Shown here piece after piece: positions 20,262 through 28,800 of a DNA stretch of 64,000 nucleotides. Numbering within the stretch: position 1 is the stretch's first letter; each line of letters opens with the position of its first letter. Made by a program: the position numbers and the translations under genes. The notes below the pieces were generated by a model. It was given only the letters and a program-made list of their open reading frames with translations, was not told where the DNA came from and made no database searches. The stretch comes from Candidatus Harrysmithiimonas galli (GTDB lineage: Bacteria > Bacillota > Bacilli > CAJFEE01). Location of the stretch: assembly GCA_904373265.1 (NCBI GenBank), contig CAJFEE010000003.1:157009-221008 (forward strand), in the 5' to 3' direction.

Positions 20262-22388
20262 CTAGACAGCTGCTTCTTTAACAGTAGGATCTGCCACACC
20301 AACTACAGCTTTTTCTAAAATTTCAGCAATATCCAATGTTTTAATTTGGTTTTCCAATTCTTTCGCTTTTGTACCATCTGTTAACATTGTTAAGCAATAA
20401 GGACAGCCTGCGCCAATAACTGTAGGATTTTTCTCTAAAGCTTGCTCTGTTCTTGCAACATTAATCCGTGTACCAACCTTTTCTTCAAGCCACATCAATC
20501 CGCCACCAGCACCACAACACATCGAATTTTCATGGTGTCTGTCCATCTCAACCAACTTAACACCAGCAATTGCTTTCAAAATGCTTCTTGGTGCATCATA
20601 TACATTGTTGTATCTGCCCAGATAGCAAGAATCATGCCAAACAACAGTTTCATTTACTGGATATTTTGGTTTCAGACGACCAGCAGCAACCAACTGAGCC
20701 AATACTTCAGTATGATGATACACTTCAGCTTCTAAACCAAATTCTGGATATTCATTTTTAAAGGTATTATATGCATGTGGATCAATCGTTACAATTTTCT
20801 TCACTTCAGATTTCTCAATTTCAGAAATATTGTTTGTAACTAAATCCTGATACAAATATTCATTTCCTAATCTTCTCGGTGTATCACCAGAATTTTTTTC
20901 TTTATTACCTAAAATTGCAAATTTAACTCCTGCTTCGTTTAAAAGCTTTGCAAATGATAAAGCAATTTTTTGACTTCGATTGTCGTAAGATCCCATTGAA
21001 CCGACCCAGAATAAATATTCAATTTCTTCATCAGCCTTCTTGGCTTCCTTCACAGTAGGAACAGAAACATCTTCTCTTAATGAACGCCAATCTTCTTTTT
21101 GTTTGCGGTTAATTCCCCATGGATTAAATTGACGTTCAATGTTTTGAATGGCCCGCTGTGCATCTGGTTCCATTTTTCCTTCTGTTAAAACCAAATAACG
21201 TCTTAAATCAATAATTTTCTGAACATGTTTATTCATAACTGGGCATTGATCTTCACAATTTCGGCAAGTTGTACATGCCCAAATTTCTTCTTCAGTAATA
21301 ACATCACCAATCAACTCTGGTGAGTAAATTCCAGATAAATCCTCGGAACCAGCATTTTGTGCAGCAAGTGCCAACTGATTTCCTTTCGTTTTATCAAATA
21401 AAAAGGTTGGAACCCAAGGTTTGGTTTTTGTTGTTACTGCACCAGTAAAAGTTAAATGATCTCTTAGTTTTAAGATAATTTCACGTGGTGACAATGTTTT
21501 TCCTGTACCATATGCTGGGCACATATTTGTACAACGTCCACATTCTACACATGCATATAAGTCTACAAGCTGTAACTGTGTATATTCTTCAATTTTTCCA
21601 ACACCGAAAGTTTCCTGAGATTCATCTTCGAAATCAATTTTCGACAACTTAATTGGACTTTTATAGTCATGCAAATAAACATTTGCAGGCGCTCCGATTA
21701 AATGTGCATGTTTCCCTTGTGGAATATAAATTAAAAATATACAAAGCACCAATGTATGTATCCACCAAGCAATATAAAATCCGATCATTGCTCCAGTAGG
21801 ACCAATTCCGCTAAATAGATTTGCGATTCCTGTTGCAATCGGCTCCCAAGATGATCCCTCATGTCCATGCCAGATCATTCCCATTCCATTTCCAAATAAT
21901 ACCGCTAGCATTAAAGTAGAAATATATATAACAACTAAACTATTTTTAAAACCACGTTTTAAACGCGGAAGCTTTTCAATATATCTTCTGTAAAAAGCCC
22001 AAACCATTGCAATTAAAATCAATAGTGTGAAAAACTCTTGTGAAATGGTAAAGAAATGATAAAGTGTTGTACCTAAAATATTTTCTAAATGAAATGCTGG
22101 ATAAATGCCTTTAATAATAAAATCAATTGCACCCAACTGAACAACAATAAATCCATAAAAAATAATGACATGCATCCAACCACTGTTTTTATCTTTCAAC
22201 AGTTTTTTTTGTCCAAAGACATATGTAACAATTTGACCCAATCTTTCTTTTACATTATTATCAAATTCTGTTTTCTTACCTAACTTAATAAACTTAATCC
22301 GCGATGATATTAAGTACACCACTAGATTAATGGTATAGGCTAGAACAACAAGAAACACGATTAAATTAACCCATAATAAAGGATTCAT
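20262..22388 (-). CDS. Membrane-bound FadF/HdrD-like Fe-S oxidoreductase (probable ETF:quinone link)
   Basis: N-terminal TM region; two 4Fe-4S motifs (CVECGRCTNMCP, CTTCRNCEDQCP); CCG-type domain (WHDSCYLGRYNNVYDAPR, SMCCGAGGG, GCPYCLTML). Confidence 0.9.
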   Translation of the reverse strand: MNPLLWVNLIVFLVVLAYTINLVVYLISSRIKFIKLGKKTEFDNNVKERLGQIVTYVFGQKKLLKDKNSGWMHVIIFYGFIVVQLGAIDFIIKGIYPAFHLENILGTTLYHFFTISQEFFTLLILIAMVWAFYRRYIEKLPRLKRGFKNSLVVIYISTLMLAVLFGNGMGMIWHGHEGSSWEPIATGIANLFSGIGPTGAMIGFYIAWWIHTLVLCIFLIYIPQGKHAHLIGAPANVYLHDYKSPIKLSKIDFEDESQETFGVGKIEEYTQLQLVDLYACVECGRCTNMCPAYGTGKTLSPREIILKLRDHLTFTGAVTTKTKPWVPTFLFDKTKGNQLALAAQNAGSEDLSGIYSPELIGDVITEEEIWACTTCRNCEDQCPVMNKHVQKIIDLRRYLVLTEGKMEPDAQRAIQNIERQFNPWGINRKQKEDWRSLREDVSVPTVKEAKKADEEIEYLFWVGSMGSYDNRSQKIALSFAKLLNEAGVKFAILGNKEKNSGDTPRRLGNEYLYQDLVTNNISEIEKSEVKKIVTIDPHAYNTFKNEYPEFGLEAEVYHHTEVLAQLVAAGRLKPKYPVNETVVWHDSCYLGRYNNVYDAPRSILKAIAGVKLVEMDRHHENSMCCGAGGGLMWLEEKVGTRINVARTEQALEKNPTVIGAGCPYCLTMLTDGTKAKELENQIKTLDIAEILEKAVVGVADPTVKEAAV

Positions 22389-22684
22389 TTTCTTATCTCC
22401 TTCCTTTGTATTCTGTCTGTTAAAACTTTCATAAAACCGCTTTCATAAAAACCAATCAAAAACATCATTGATTGAACTGAACAAAAAACATATGAATATA
22501 TGAAACTTTTAACCTTAAACATAGCAGTTTTATCTCTTTTAGATAATAAAAATCTTCTCTTTATATTGTATATAAGCATTCACTATTTTGTCAATAATTA
22601 TATGTATTTTTTTCAAATTCAATTCTTTCTCTCATACAAAAGATATGTTAGTATATTTTTTTATATATCATCCTAACAAAACCA

Positions 22685-22722
22685 GAAGATAAGATAAAGG
22701 ATATACGCTTTATCTTATCTTG
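22685..22722 (-). terminator. Terminator of PHA unit
   Basis: agataagataaag / ctttatcttatct inverted repeat downstream of the phaJ-like gene. Confidence 0.7.
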
Positions 22723-22746
22723 ATTTCTTTTTGCTATTTGATCATC

Positions 22747-23157
22747 TTATCCTTTTGGTGCCAAAACAAGTGCTTCACCATCTACCACAATATCGCCATT
22801 TTGGTTATAACACTTTGTTTCAAGACGTACACGACCTTTTTCCAATTTCTCAACAACTGTAGCTTCAGCACGTACAGTATCCCCAATCTTTACAGGTGCT
22901 TTAAACTTCAAACTTTGAGATAAATAAATGGTTCCTGGACCTGGTAACTGCATACCTAACACAGCGGAAATAAAACCAGCGGACAACATACCATGTGCGA
23001 TTCTTCCACCAAACATTGTATCTTTACTTGCTCGTTCATTAATATGAGCGGGATTTAAATCTCCTGTAATTCCAGCAAACAAATAAACATCTGTTTCTGT
23101 AACAGTTTTTTCTACTTCCGCTTTATCTCCTATAGAAATTTGATCATAAGTTTTCAT
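22747..23157 (-). CDS. phaJ: (R)-specific enoyl-CoA hydratase, MaoC/PhaJ type
   Basis: Hydratase-2 motif FAGITGDLNPAHINERA; HGMLSAGFISAVLG. Confidence 0.88.
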   Translation of the reverse strand: MKTYDQISIGDKAEVEKTVTETDVYLFAGITGDLNPAHINERASKDTMFGGRIAHGMLSAGFISAVLGMQLPGPGTIYLSQSLKFKAPVKIGDTVRAEATVVEKLEKGRVRLETKCYNQNGDIVVDGEALVLAPKG

Positions 23158-23182
23158 GAGAGATAACCTCCTACAAATTCTC

Positions 23183-24259
23183 TTATTTAGAATGTTCTAA
23201 AATCCAACTTGTAATTTTAGGTGTAATTTCTTTTTTAGATTTAGATGAAACATACATACCAATATGTCCAACCCCAAATGAGATGGTTTCCTTATCTGTG
23301 CTTCCAACCAAATCATTTAACGCTTTGCTGGAGCTTGGTGGAACAAGATGATCATATTCAGCATATACATTTAATAAAGGTGCTTTAATATTTTTTAAAT
23401 CAACTTTTCGATCACCAATAACTAATTCACCTTTAACCAATTTATTTTCTTTATATAAATCGTTTACAAATTGGCGAATAGTTTCTCCAACTTGATCTGG
23501 GCTATCATTGATCCAAATTTCCATGCGTAGGAAATTTTCCAAGAATTTTTTATCATCCATTTTTTCTACTAAACCGATATATTTATCGATATTTAATGAA
23601 AATGGTTTTAACATTGCGTAGCTTAAATTCATTAATTCACCTGGAATTACACCATAAGCATCCACCATTTTATCAATGTTCATATTTTTACTCCATGCAA
23701 ATAAGAGCGAATCATTATTGGAAAAATCGATTGGTGTAACCATAGTGACTAAATTTTTAATATTTTCCGGATATAGTGCCGTATAAATAGTAGAAAAAGT
23801 TCCACCTTGACAAACACCCAATAGATTAATTTGACTAATCTTATTTTGTTCTTTAATAAACTCAACACAATCATGCATATATCCATTGATATAATCGTCC
23901 ATGGTTAAATACTTATCACTTGCAGTTGGATATCCCCAATCAATCAAATAAACATCCAATCCTTCTTCTAAAAATGCTTTAATCGTACTACGATCTGGCT
24001 GGATATCCATCATATATTGACGATTTACCAATGCATACGTAATTAACAAAGGAACTTTACAAAGTTTTGTTTTTCTTACTTGAGATTTATAATGATATAA
24101 TTTCATTTTATCTTGAGAATATACCACTTCTTTCGGAGTAATATCCATATCCATATTACCTTTTGGTAATTCTGTTAAATTTTTCAAACCTTTTAGCATT
24201 TTATTTTGAAACTGTAATACCTGATCCATTGATTTTTCTACATCAAATAATTCATTCAT
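23183..24259 (-). CDS. phaC: Class III-type poly(3-hydroxyalkanoate) synthase subunit PhaC
   Basis: Lipase-like box GVCQGGTFS; VYLIDWGYPTASDKYLTMDDYINGYMHDCVEFI; C-terminal VGHIGMYVSSKSKKEITPKI. Confidence 0.93.
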   Translation of the reverse strand: MNELFDVEKSMDQVLQFQNKMLKGLKNLTELPKGNMDMDITPKEVVYSQDKMKLYHYKSQVRKTKLCKVPLLITYALVNRQYMMDIQPDRSTIKAFLEEGLDVYLIDWGYPTASDKYLTMDDYINGYMHDCVEFIKEQNKISQINLLGVCQGGTFSTIYTALYPENIKNLVTMVTPIDFSNNDSLLFAWSKNMNIDKMVDAYGVIPGELMNLSYAMLKPFSLNIDKYIGLVEKMDDKKFLENFLRMEIWINDSPDQVGETIRQFVNDLYKENKLVKGELVIGDRKVDLKNIKAPLLNVYAEYDHLVPPSSSKALNDLVGSTDKETISFGVGHIGMYVSSKSKKEITPKITSWILEHSK

Positions 24260-24277
24260 TCTCTATATCCCCCTACC

Positions 24278-25396
24278 TTATTTTTGTGTTGTCCCTGCAG
24301 CGATCTGTGCTTTTAAATCATTTACTGCTTTTTTCAAAGCGCGGATTTCCTTTTTTTGATCATAAACAGTTTTATATAAACCGTCCATATCCGTTTTTGA
24401 AGGTAGTGGCAAGGCTTTTAGCTGCATTTCAAGTAATTTATCGGACTTAATTTTAAAATCACAGAATTTTTCAGAAAACTTTCCGAATAATTTTGAGAAT
24501 TCAGCAGTGCTAAACAAATCAATAAATGCATTTTCATTTGTTTTCCACCAAATCTCATAAAATTCTTTAAATGTTTTTGGAATTTTCCCTTCATTGTACA
24601 TGTTTTGGTACTGTTTTACCAATTTTTCCATTGTTTCAACAGATACTTTGTAAACCAAAGAATAAAGTTCATTAAAACTAATAATATACTTTACATAAGA
24701 ATCATAGCTTTGCATTTGTTGTTCGAATGCCTCACGATTCAAACCTAAACCTGGAATATTAAAAATTTTCCCGAACGATTGATCGTAACTATCATTAATA
24801 GATTTAAAGAATTCAGAAATCGCTTCTTTTTCTCCTTTTGCAACTCTGCTTAAAATATCTTTTAATTCTTCTGCATTCTCAATCCATGGTTGGAAAATTC
24901 CACTGTTGAAGTTTGAATACTCTTGTATAAGATCTGTAGAATGCTCAGCAACTGCTTTTAAATTTTCTGGTAACATTGGAATGAAAAAAGTTTTTGTAAT
25001 ATCTACATACTTATCTTTCCATTGATCCGTTAACTCCTGAATTTTTTCTGGTGTATCATAAGGTGCTTTCTCAGCCAATTCTTTCCAAAAAGTAAATAAA
25101 TCCTGATAAACAGATTGGCTTGTAAATAATTTTTGCAATAAATCTTGTTGATCTTTAAAATTAAAATAAGTAGATACTTGTGGAAGTTGATATTGTTTAA
25201 ATTGCTCCCCCCATGAATTCATAAAATTCACATATGCATCAGCTGAGTCTTTAAAAACATTTACAGGCGCTTCATCTCCTGTTGCTACATAATTTTTTGA
25301 CACACTCATTAAATTATCATATGTTTTTGTCCACATATCCATCATGGACTTTTGCATATTCATTCCTTGAGTAAAAATATTGTTTTTTTCTTCCAT
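24278..25396 (-). CDS. phaE: PHA synthase accessory subunit PhaE
   Basis: 372 aa, helical, PhaE-like (FGKIFNIPGLGLNREAFEQQMQSYDSYVKYIISFNELYSLVY); immediately upstream of phaC. Confidence 0.85.
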   Translation of the reverse strand: MEEKNNIFTQGMNMQKSMMDMWTKTYDNLMSVSKNYVATGDEAPVNVFKDSADAYVNFMNSWGEQFKQYQLPQVSTYFNFKDQQDLLQKLFTSQSVYQDLFTFWKELAEKAPYDTPEKIQELTDQWKDKYVDITKTFFIPMLPENLKAVAEHSTDLIQEYSNFNSGIFQPWIENAEELKDILSRVAKGEKEAISEFFKSINDSYDQSFGKIFNIPGLGLNREAFEQQMQSYDSYVKYIISFNELYSLVYKVSVETMEKLVKQYQNMYNEGKIPKTFKEFYEIWWKTNENAFIDLFSTAEFSKLFGKFSEKFCDFKIKSDKLLEMQLKALPLPSKTDMDGLYKTVYDQKKEIRALKKAVNDLKAQIAAGTTQK

Positions 25397-25607
25397 TAAA
25401 AATTCCCCCTAAGCTTTATAGTATATATATTATTATGTAGAATTCTTTCGCTATATCACTAAAAACTCTACATGTTAACACCCCAAAACATTAAAATTAT
25501 TATATATATTAATTATAATTATGTATTACAAATATGTATGTGAACACTTCTTAAAAAAATTAAGTATATTATGTGTAAATATCAAAAATAATGTTATAGT
25601 TACAAGA

Positions 25608-25643
25608 ATTGCCCACTTAAAAATATATTTTATGTGGGCAATC
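25608..25643 (-). terminator. Terminator after etfA
   Basis: ttgcccac / gtgggcaa inverted repeat. Confidence 0.55.
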
Positions 25644-25685
25644 TCATAACATAACCTACTGTGACGGAAAAAATAATTTATTGAA

Positions 25686-26654
25686 TTAAACAGCTAAACC
25701 TGCTTTTTTAATTTCCTCAATTAGCATAGGCACAACTTCAAATAAATCGCCAACAATCCCATAATCAGCAACATTAAAAATATTGGCTTCAGGATCTTTA
25801 TTAATTGCGACAATTACTTTTGAGTTTGACATACCAGCTAGATGCTGAATTGCACCTGAAATACCACATGCAATATATAGATCAGGTGTTACAACTTTAC
25901 CAGTTTGACCAATCTGGAATGAATAATCACAATACCCAGCATCACATGCACCACGCGAAGCACCTACTGCACCACCTAATAAATCTGCCAATTGTTTCAT
26001 TAAATCTATACCTTCAGAACTTTTTACACCTCGTCCACCAGATACAACAATGGCAGCTTCTGATAGATCCACACCTTCACTCGCTTTACGTACAACTTCT
26101 TTTACAATGGTTTGTAAATCCTTAACTTCTACACTTGCAGCAGTAACTTCTCCGGACAATGAAGCATCAGGTTCAGCTGCTTTAATATTATTCGGACGAA
26201 TTGTAACTACAAATTTATCTGTTTCAACTGTCTTTTTCTCAAAAGCTTTACCAGCATAAATCGGACGAACAAATACAGCATCTGCTTCGATTGCCGTAAC
26301 GTCAGAAACAAGACCAGATTCCAATTTACTTGCGATTTTTGGAGCCAAATCTTTCCCTACCGCTGTATGACCAATCACTAAGCCATCGGCATTTTCTTGC
26401 TGCATAATTTGAAGTACAGCTTGGGCATAACCTGAAGTTGTATATTGTTCCAAACTTGCATCAGAAACTGTAATAACACGATTTGCTCCATATTGAATCA
26501 TATTTTGTGCGACTGATTGAGCATCCGCACCAATTAATAATGCAACAATTTCTCCACCGTCTGCTAACAATTTTGCTGCAGAAATTGCTTCATATGATAC
26601 ATTCCGTAAAGAACCATCACGAATTTCTCCAAGAACTAGAATTTTTTTAGCCAT
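25686..26654 (-). CDS. etfA: Electron transfer flavoprotein alpha subunit (second copy)
   Basis: VSGGRGVKSSEGIDLMKQLADLLGGAVGASRGACDAGYCDYSFQIGQTGKVVTPDLYIACGISGAIQHLAGM. Confidence 0.95.
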   Translation of the reverse strand: MAKKILVLGEIRDGSLRNVSYEAISAAKLLADGGEIVALLIGADAQSVAQNMIQYGANRVITVSDASLEQYTTSGYAQAVLQIMQQENADGLVIGHTAVGKDLAPKIASKLESGLVSDVTAIEADAVFVRPIYAGKAFEKKTVETDKFVVTIRPNNIKAAEPDASLSGEVTAASVEVKDLQTIVKEVVRKASEGVDLSEAAIVVSGGRGVKSSEGIDLMKQLADLLGGAVGASRGACDAGYCDYSFQIGQTGKVVTPDLYIACGISGAIQHLAGMSNSKVIVAINKDPEANIFNVADYGIVGDLFEVVPMLIEEIKKAGLAV

Positions 26655-26689
26655 CTATTTTAACCTCCCAAATAACTATCAAAGTTTAA

Positions 26690-27463
26690 TTAAATTACTT
26701 TTGCTTCATTATGTAAAAGATCTATTAGTTCTTTTACTTGATCTGCGATTTCTCCGGACAAAACTTTCCCTGCTGTTTTTTCAGCTGGCAAAAATACTTC
26801 CACGGTTTTTGTTTTTCCTTCAACATCGTCTTCTTCAAGATCTAGGTCATCAAGCTCTAATTCTTCTAAAGGTTTTTTCTTAGCTTTCATAATTCCTGGA
26901 AGAGATGGATAACGCGGCTCATTCAACCCTTGTGTAGCGGCCACCAACATTGGAAGTTCTGCAGATACAACCTCAGAATCCCCTTCAATATCACGAGTAA
27001 TGGTTGCTGTTGTACCTTCTAATTCAAATTTTATTGCTGAAGTAACACATGGAATTCCCAATAAATCCGCTACACGATGTCCAACCTGCGATGTGCTGTT
27101 ATCAACTGCAGAATTCCCTGCAAAAATCAAATCTGCATTTTTATCTTTTAAATACTCTGCAATCACTTTTGCCGTTGTATATTGATCGCGAACATCAACA
27201 TCATCCTCAACATTGATTAAAACCGCTTTATCGGCACCCATTGCCAAAGCCGTACGAATTTCAGTTTCTGCTTCGTCATTTCCTACTGTAATGACTGTAA
27301 CTTCACCACCATGTGCATCACGGGTTACGATTGCTTCTTCCACTGCATATTCATCATACGGGTTAATAATAAATTTTGCTCCATCTTCATTCACTGCACC
27401 ATCTGAAAGGCTAATTTTTTCTTCCGTATCAAAAGTTCTTTTTAATAAAACATAAATATTCAT
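26690..27463 (-). CDS. etfB: Electron transfer flavoprotein beta subunit (second copy)
   Basis: MNIYVLLKRTFDTEEKISLSDGAVNEDGAKFIINPYDEYAVEEAIVTRDAHGGEVTVITVG. Confidence 0.95.
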   Translation of the reverse strand: MNIYVLLKRTFDTEEKISLSDGAVNEDGAKFIINPYDEYAVEEAIVTRDAHGGEVTVITVGNDEAETEIRTALAMGADKAVLINVEDDVDVRDQYTTAKVIAEYLKDKNADLIFAGNSAVDNSTSQVGHRVADLLGIPCVTSAIKFELEGTTATITRDIEGDSEVVSAELPMLVAATQGLNEPRYPSLPGIMKAKKKPLEELELDDLDLEEDDVEGKTKTVEVFLPAEKTAGKVLSGEIADQVKELIDLLHNEAKVI

Positions 27464-27537
27464 AGGTTGGCCTCCCTTATAATTTTTAAAATCTATGAAT
27501 ACTAGATTTGAAATAAACTAGATTCAATACATGAACA

Positions 27538-28311
27538 TTACTTTCCTATAAATGTTGCTTTTCTTTTTTCTACAAAAGCATTTACACCTTCTTTTGCATC
27601 CTGCGAAGTGAAAACGTTTCCAAATATTTCCGCTTCTTTCTCTACGCCTGTTTGAAAATTCTCGTGTCTTGAATATGTCATTAATTCCAATACAGCAGCT
27701 AAACCAATCGGGCTTTTTAACGCCATCTTCTTTGCTAATGCCAAAACCTTGTCTTGGAATTCATCTTCAGAAAACGCTTTGCTAACCAATCCGCATTTTT
27801 CCGCTTCCAAACCAGAAATCGGATCACTTGTGAACATCATTTCGGCGGCTTTTGAAGTACCAACATAACGTGTCAACCTTTGTGTTCCCGCAAATCCTGG
27901 AATAATACCAAGTGATAATTCAGGTAAGCCTAGTTTTGCTGTCTCGGTTGCATATCGAATATGACATGCCATCGCCAATTCCAGCCCTCCCCCTAAAGCT
28001 GCACCATGGATTGCTGCTATAACTGGTTTTTTACAAGTTTCAATTTTTTCAAATACTTTTTGCCCGTTTCTAGATAATATGGTAAATTCTTCTTTGGTGC
28101 TTAATGTTGTAAACTCTTTTATATCAGCACCTGCCGAGAAAAATCTGCCTTCACCTTGCAAAAGAATGACACGAACATTTTCGTCTGCAACTAAAATATC
28201 AAGCAACTGATCTAGCTCTTTTAAAATATTTTGGGATAGTGCATTTGCGGGTGGACTGACCAATTTCACTTCTGCAACATAATCCTCTACTTTGTAAGTA
28301 AATAAATCCAT
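27538..28311 (-). CDS. Enoyl-CoA hydratase/isomerase (crotonase family)
   Basis: GRFFSAGADIKEF; AAIHGAALGGGLELAMACHIRYATETAKLGLPELSLGIIPGFAGTQRL. Confidence 0.94.
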   Translation of the reverse strand: MDLFTYKVEDYVAEVKLVSPPANALSQNILKELDQLLDILVADENVRVILLQGEGRFFSAGADIKEFTTLSTKEEFTILSRNGQKVFEKIETCKKPVIAAIHGAALGGGLELAMACHIRYATETAKLGLPELSLGIIPGFAGTQRLTRYVGTSKAAEMMFTSDPISGLEAEKCGLVSKAFSEDEFQDKVLALAKKMALKSPIGLAAVLELMTYSRHENFQTGVEKEAEIFGNVFTSQDAKEGVNAFVEKRKATFIGK

Positions 28312-28726
28312 TCACTCTCTCCCCAATCTGTTTTTACTGTTATGAGTTTTTACTTCTTACACTGTAAGTATATAATATATTATATTATATATTCAATATT
28401 TTTTTGATATAATGTAATATTATAGTTACCCGGGACTACCTTACATGTAAAAGGAGATGTTTCCTTTATTAGAATTATAACATACTTTTATTCAGATGAA
28501 AAAACAATTTGGCTAGCCTTATAAGATCATTATAAATACCGAATTATAAAATAAAAAACGACAAAAATGATAAAAAAATCTATAATATCCACATGAATAT
28601 TGAGTGCTTCATATTCTTTATTGATTTTTTATGCCTTCTTCGAAAAACAAAACTTACTTTATATATAGTTGAGTAAAATAATTCTTATTGATCTTTTTGA
28701 TTCCATCTACATTATTTTAAAAAAAT

Positions 28727-28772
28727 AAAACCTATAAAAACCGAATTTTTCATATCCGTTTTTATAGGTTTT
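28727..28772 (-). terminator. Terminator of typA
   Basis: aaaacctataaaaac / gtttttataggtttt inverted repeat directly downstream of typA. Confidence 0.75.
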
Positions 28773-28800
28773 ATATAAGATTTCTTTATCAAGCAAAAAT

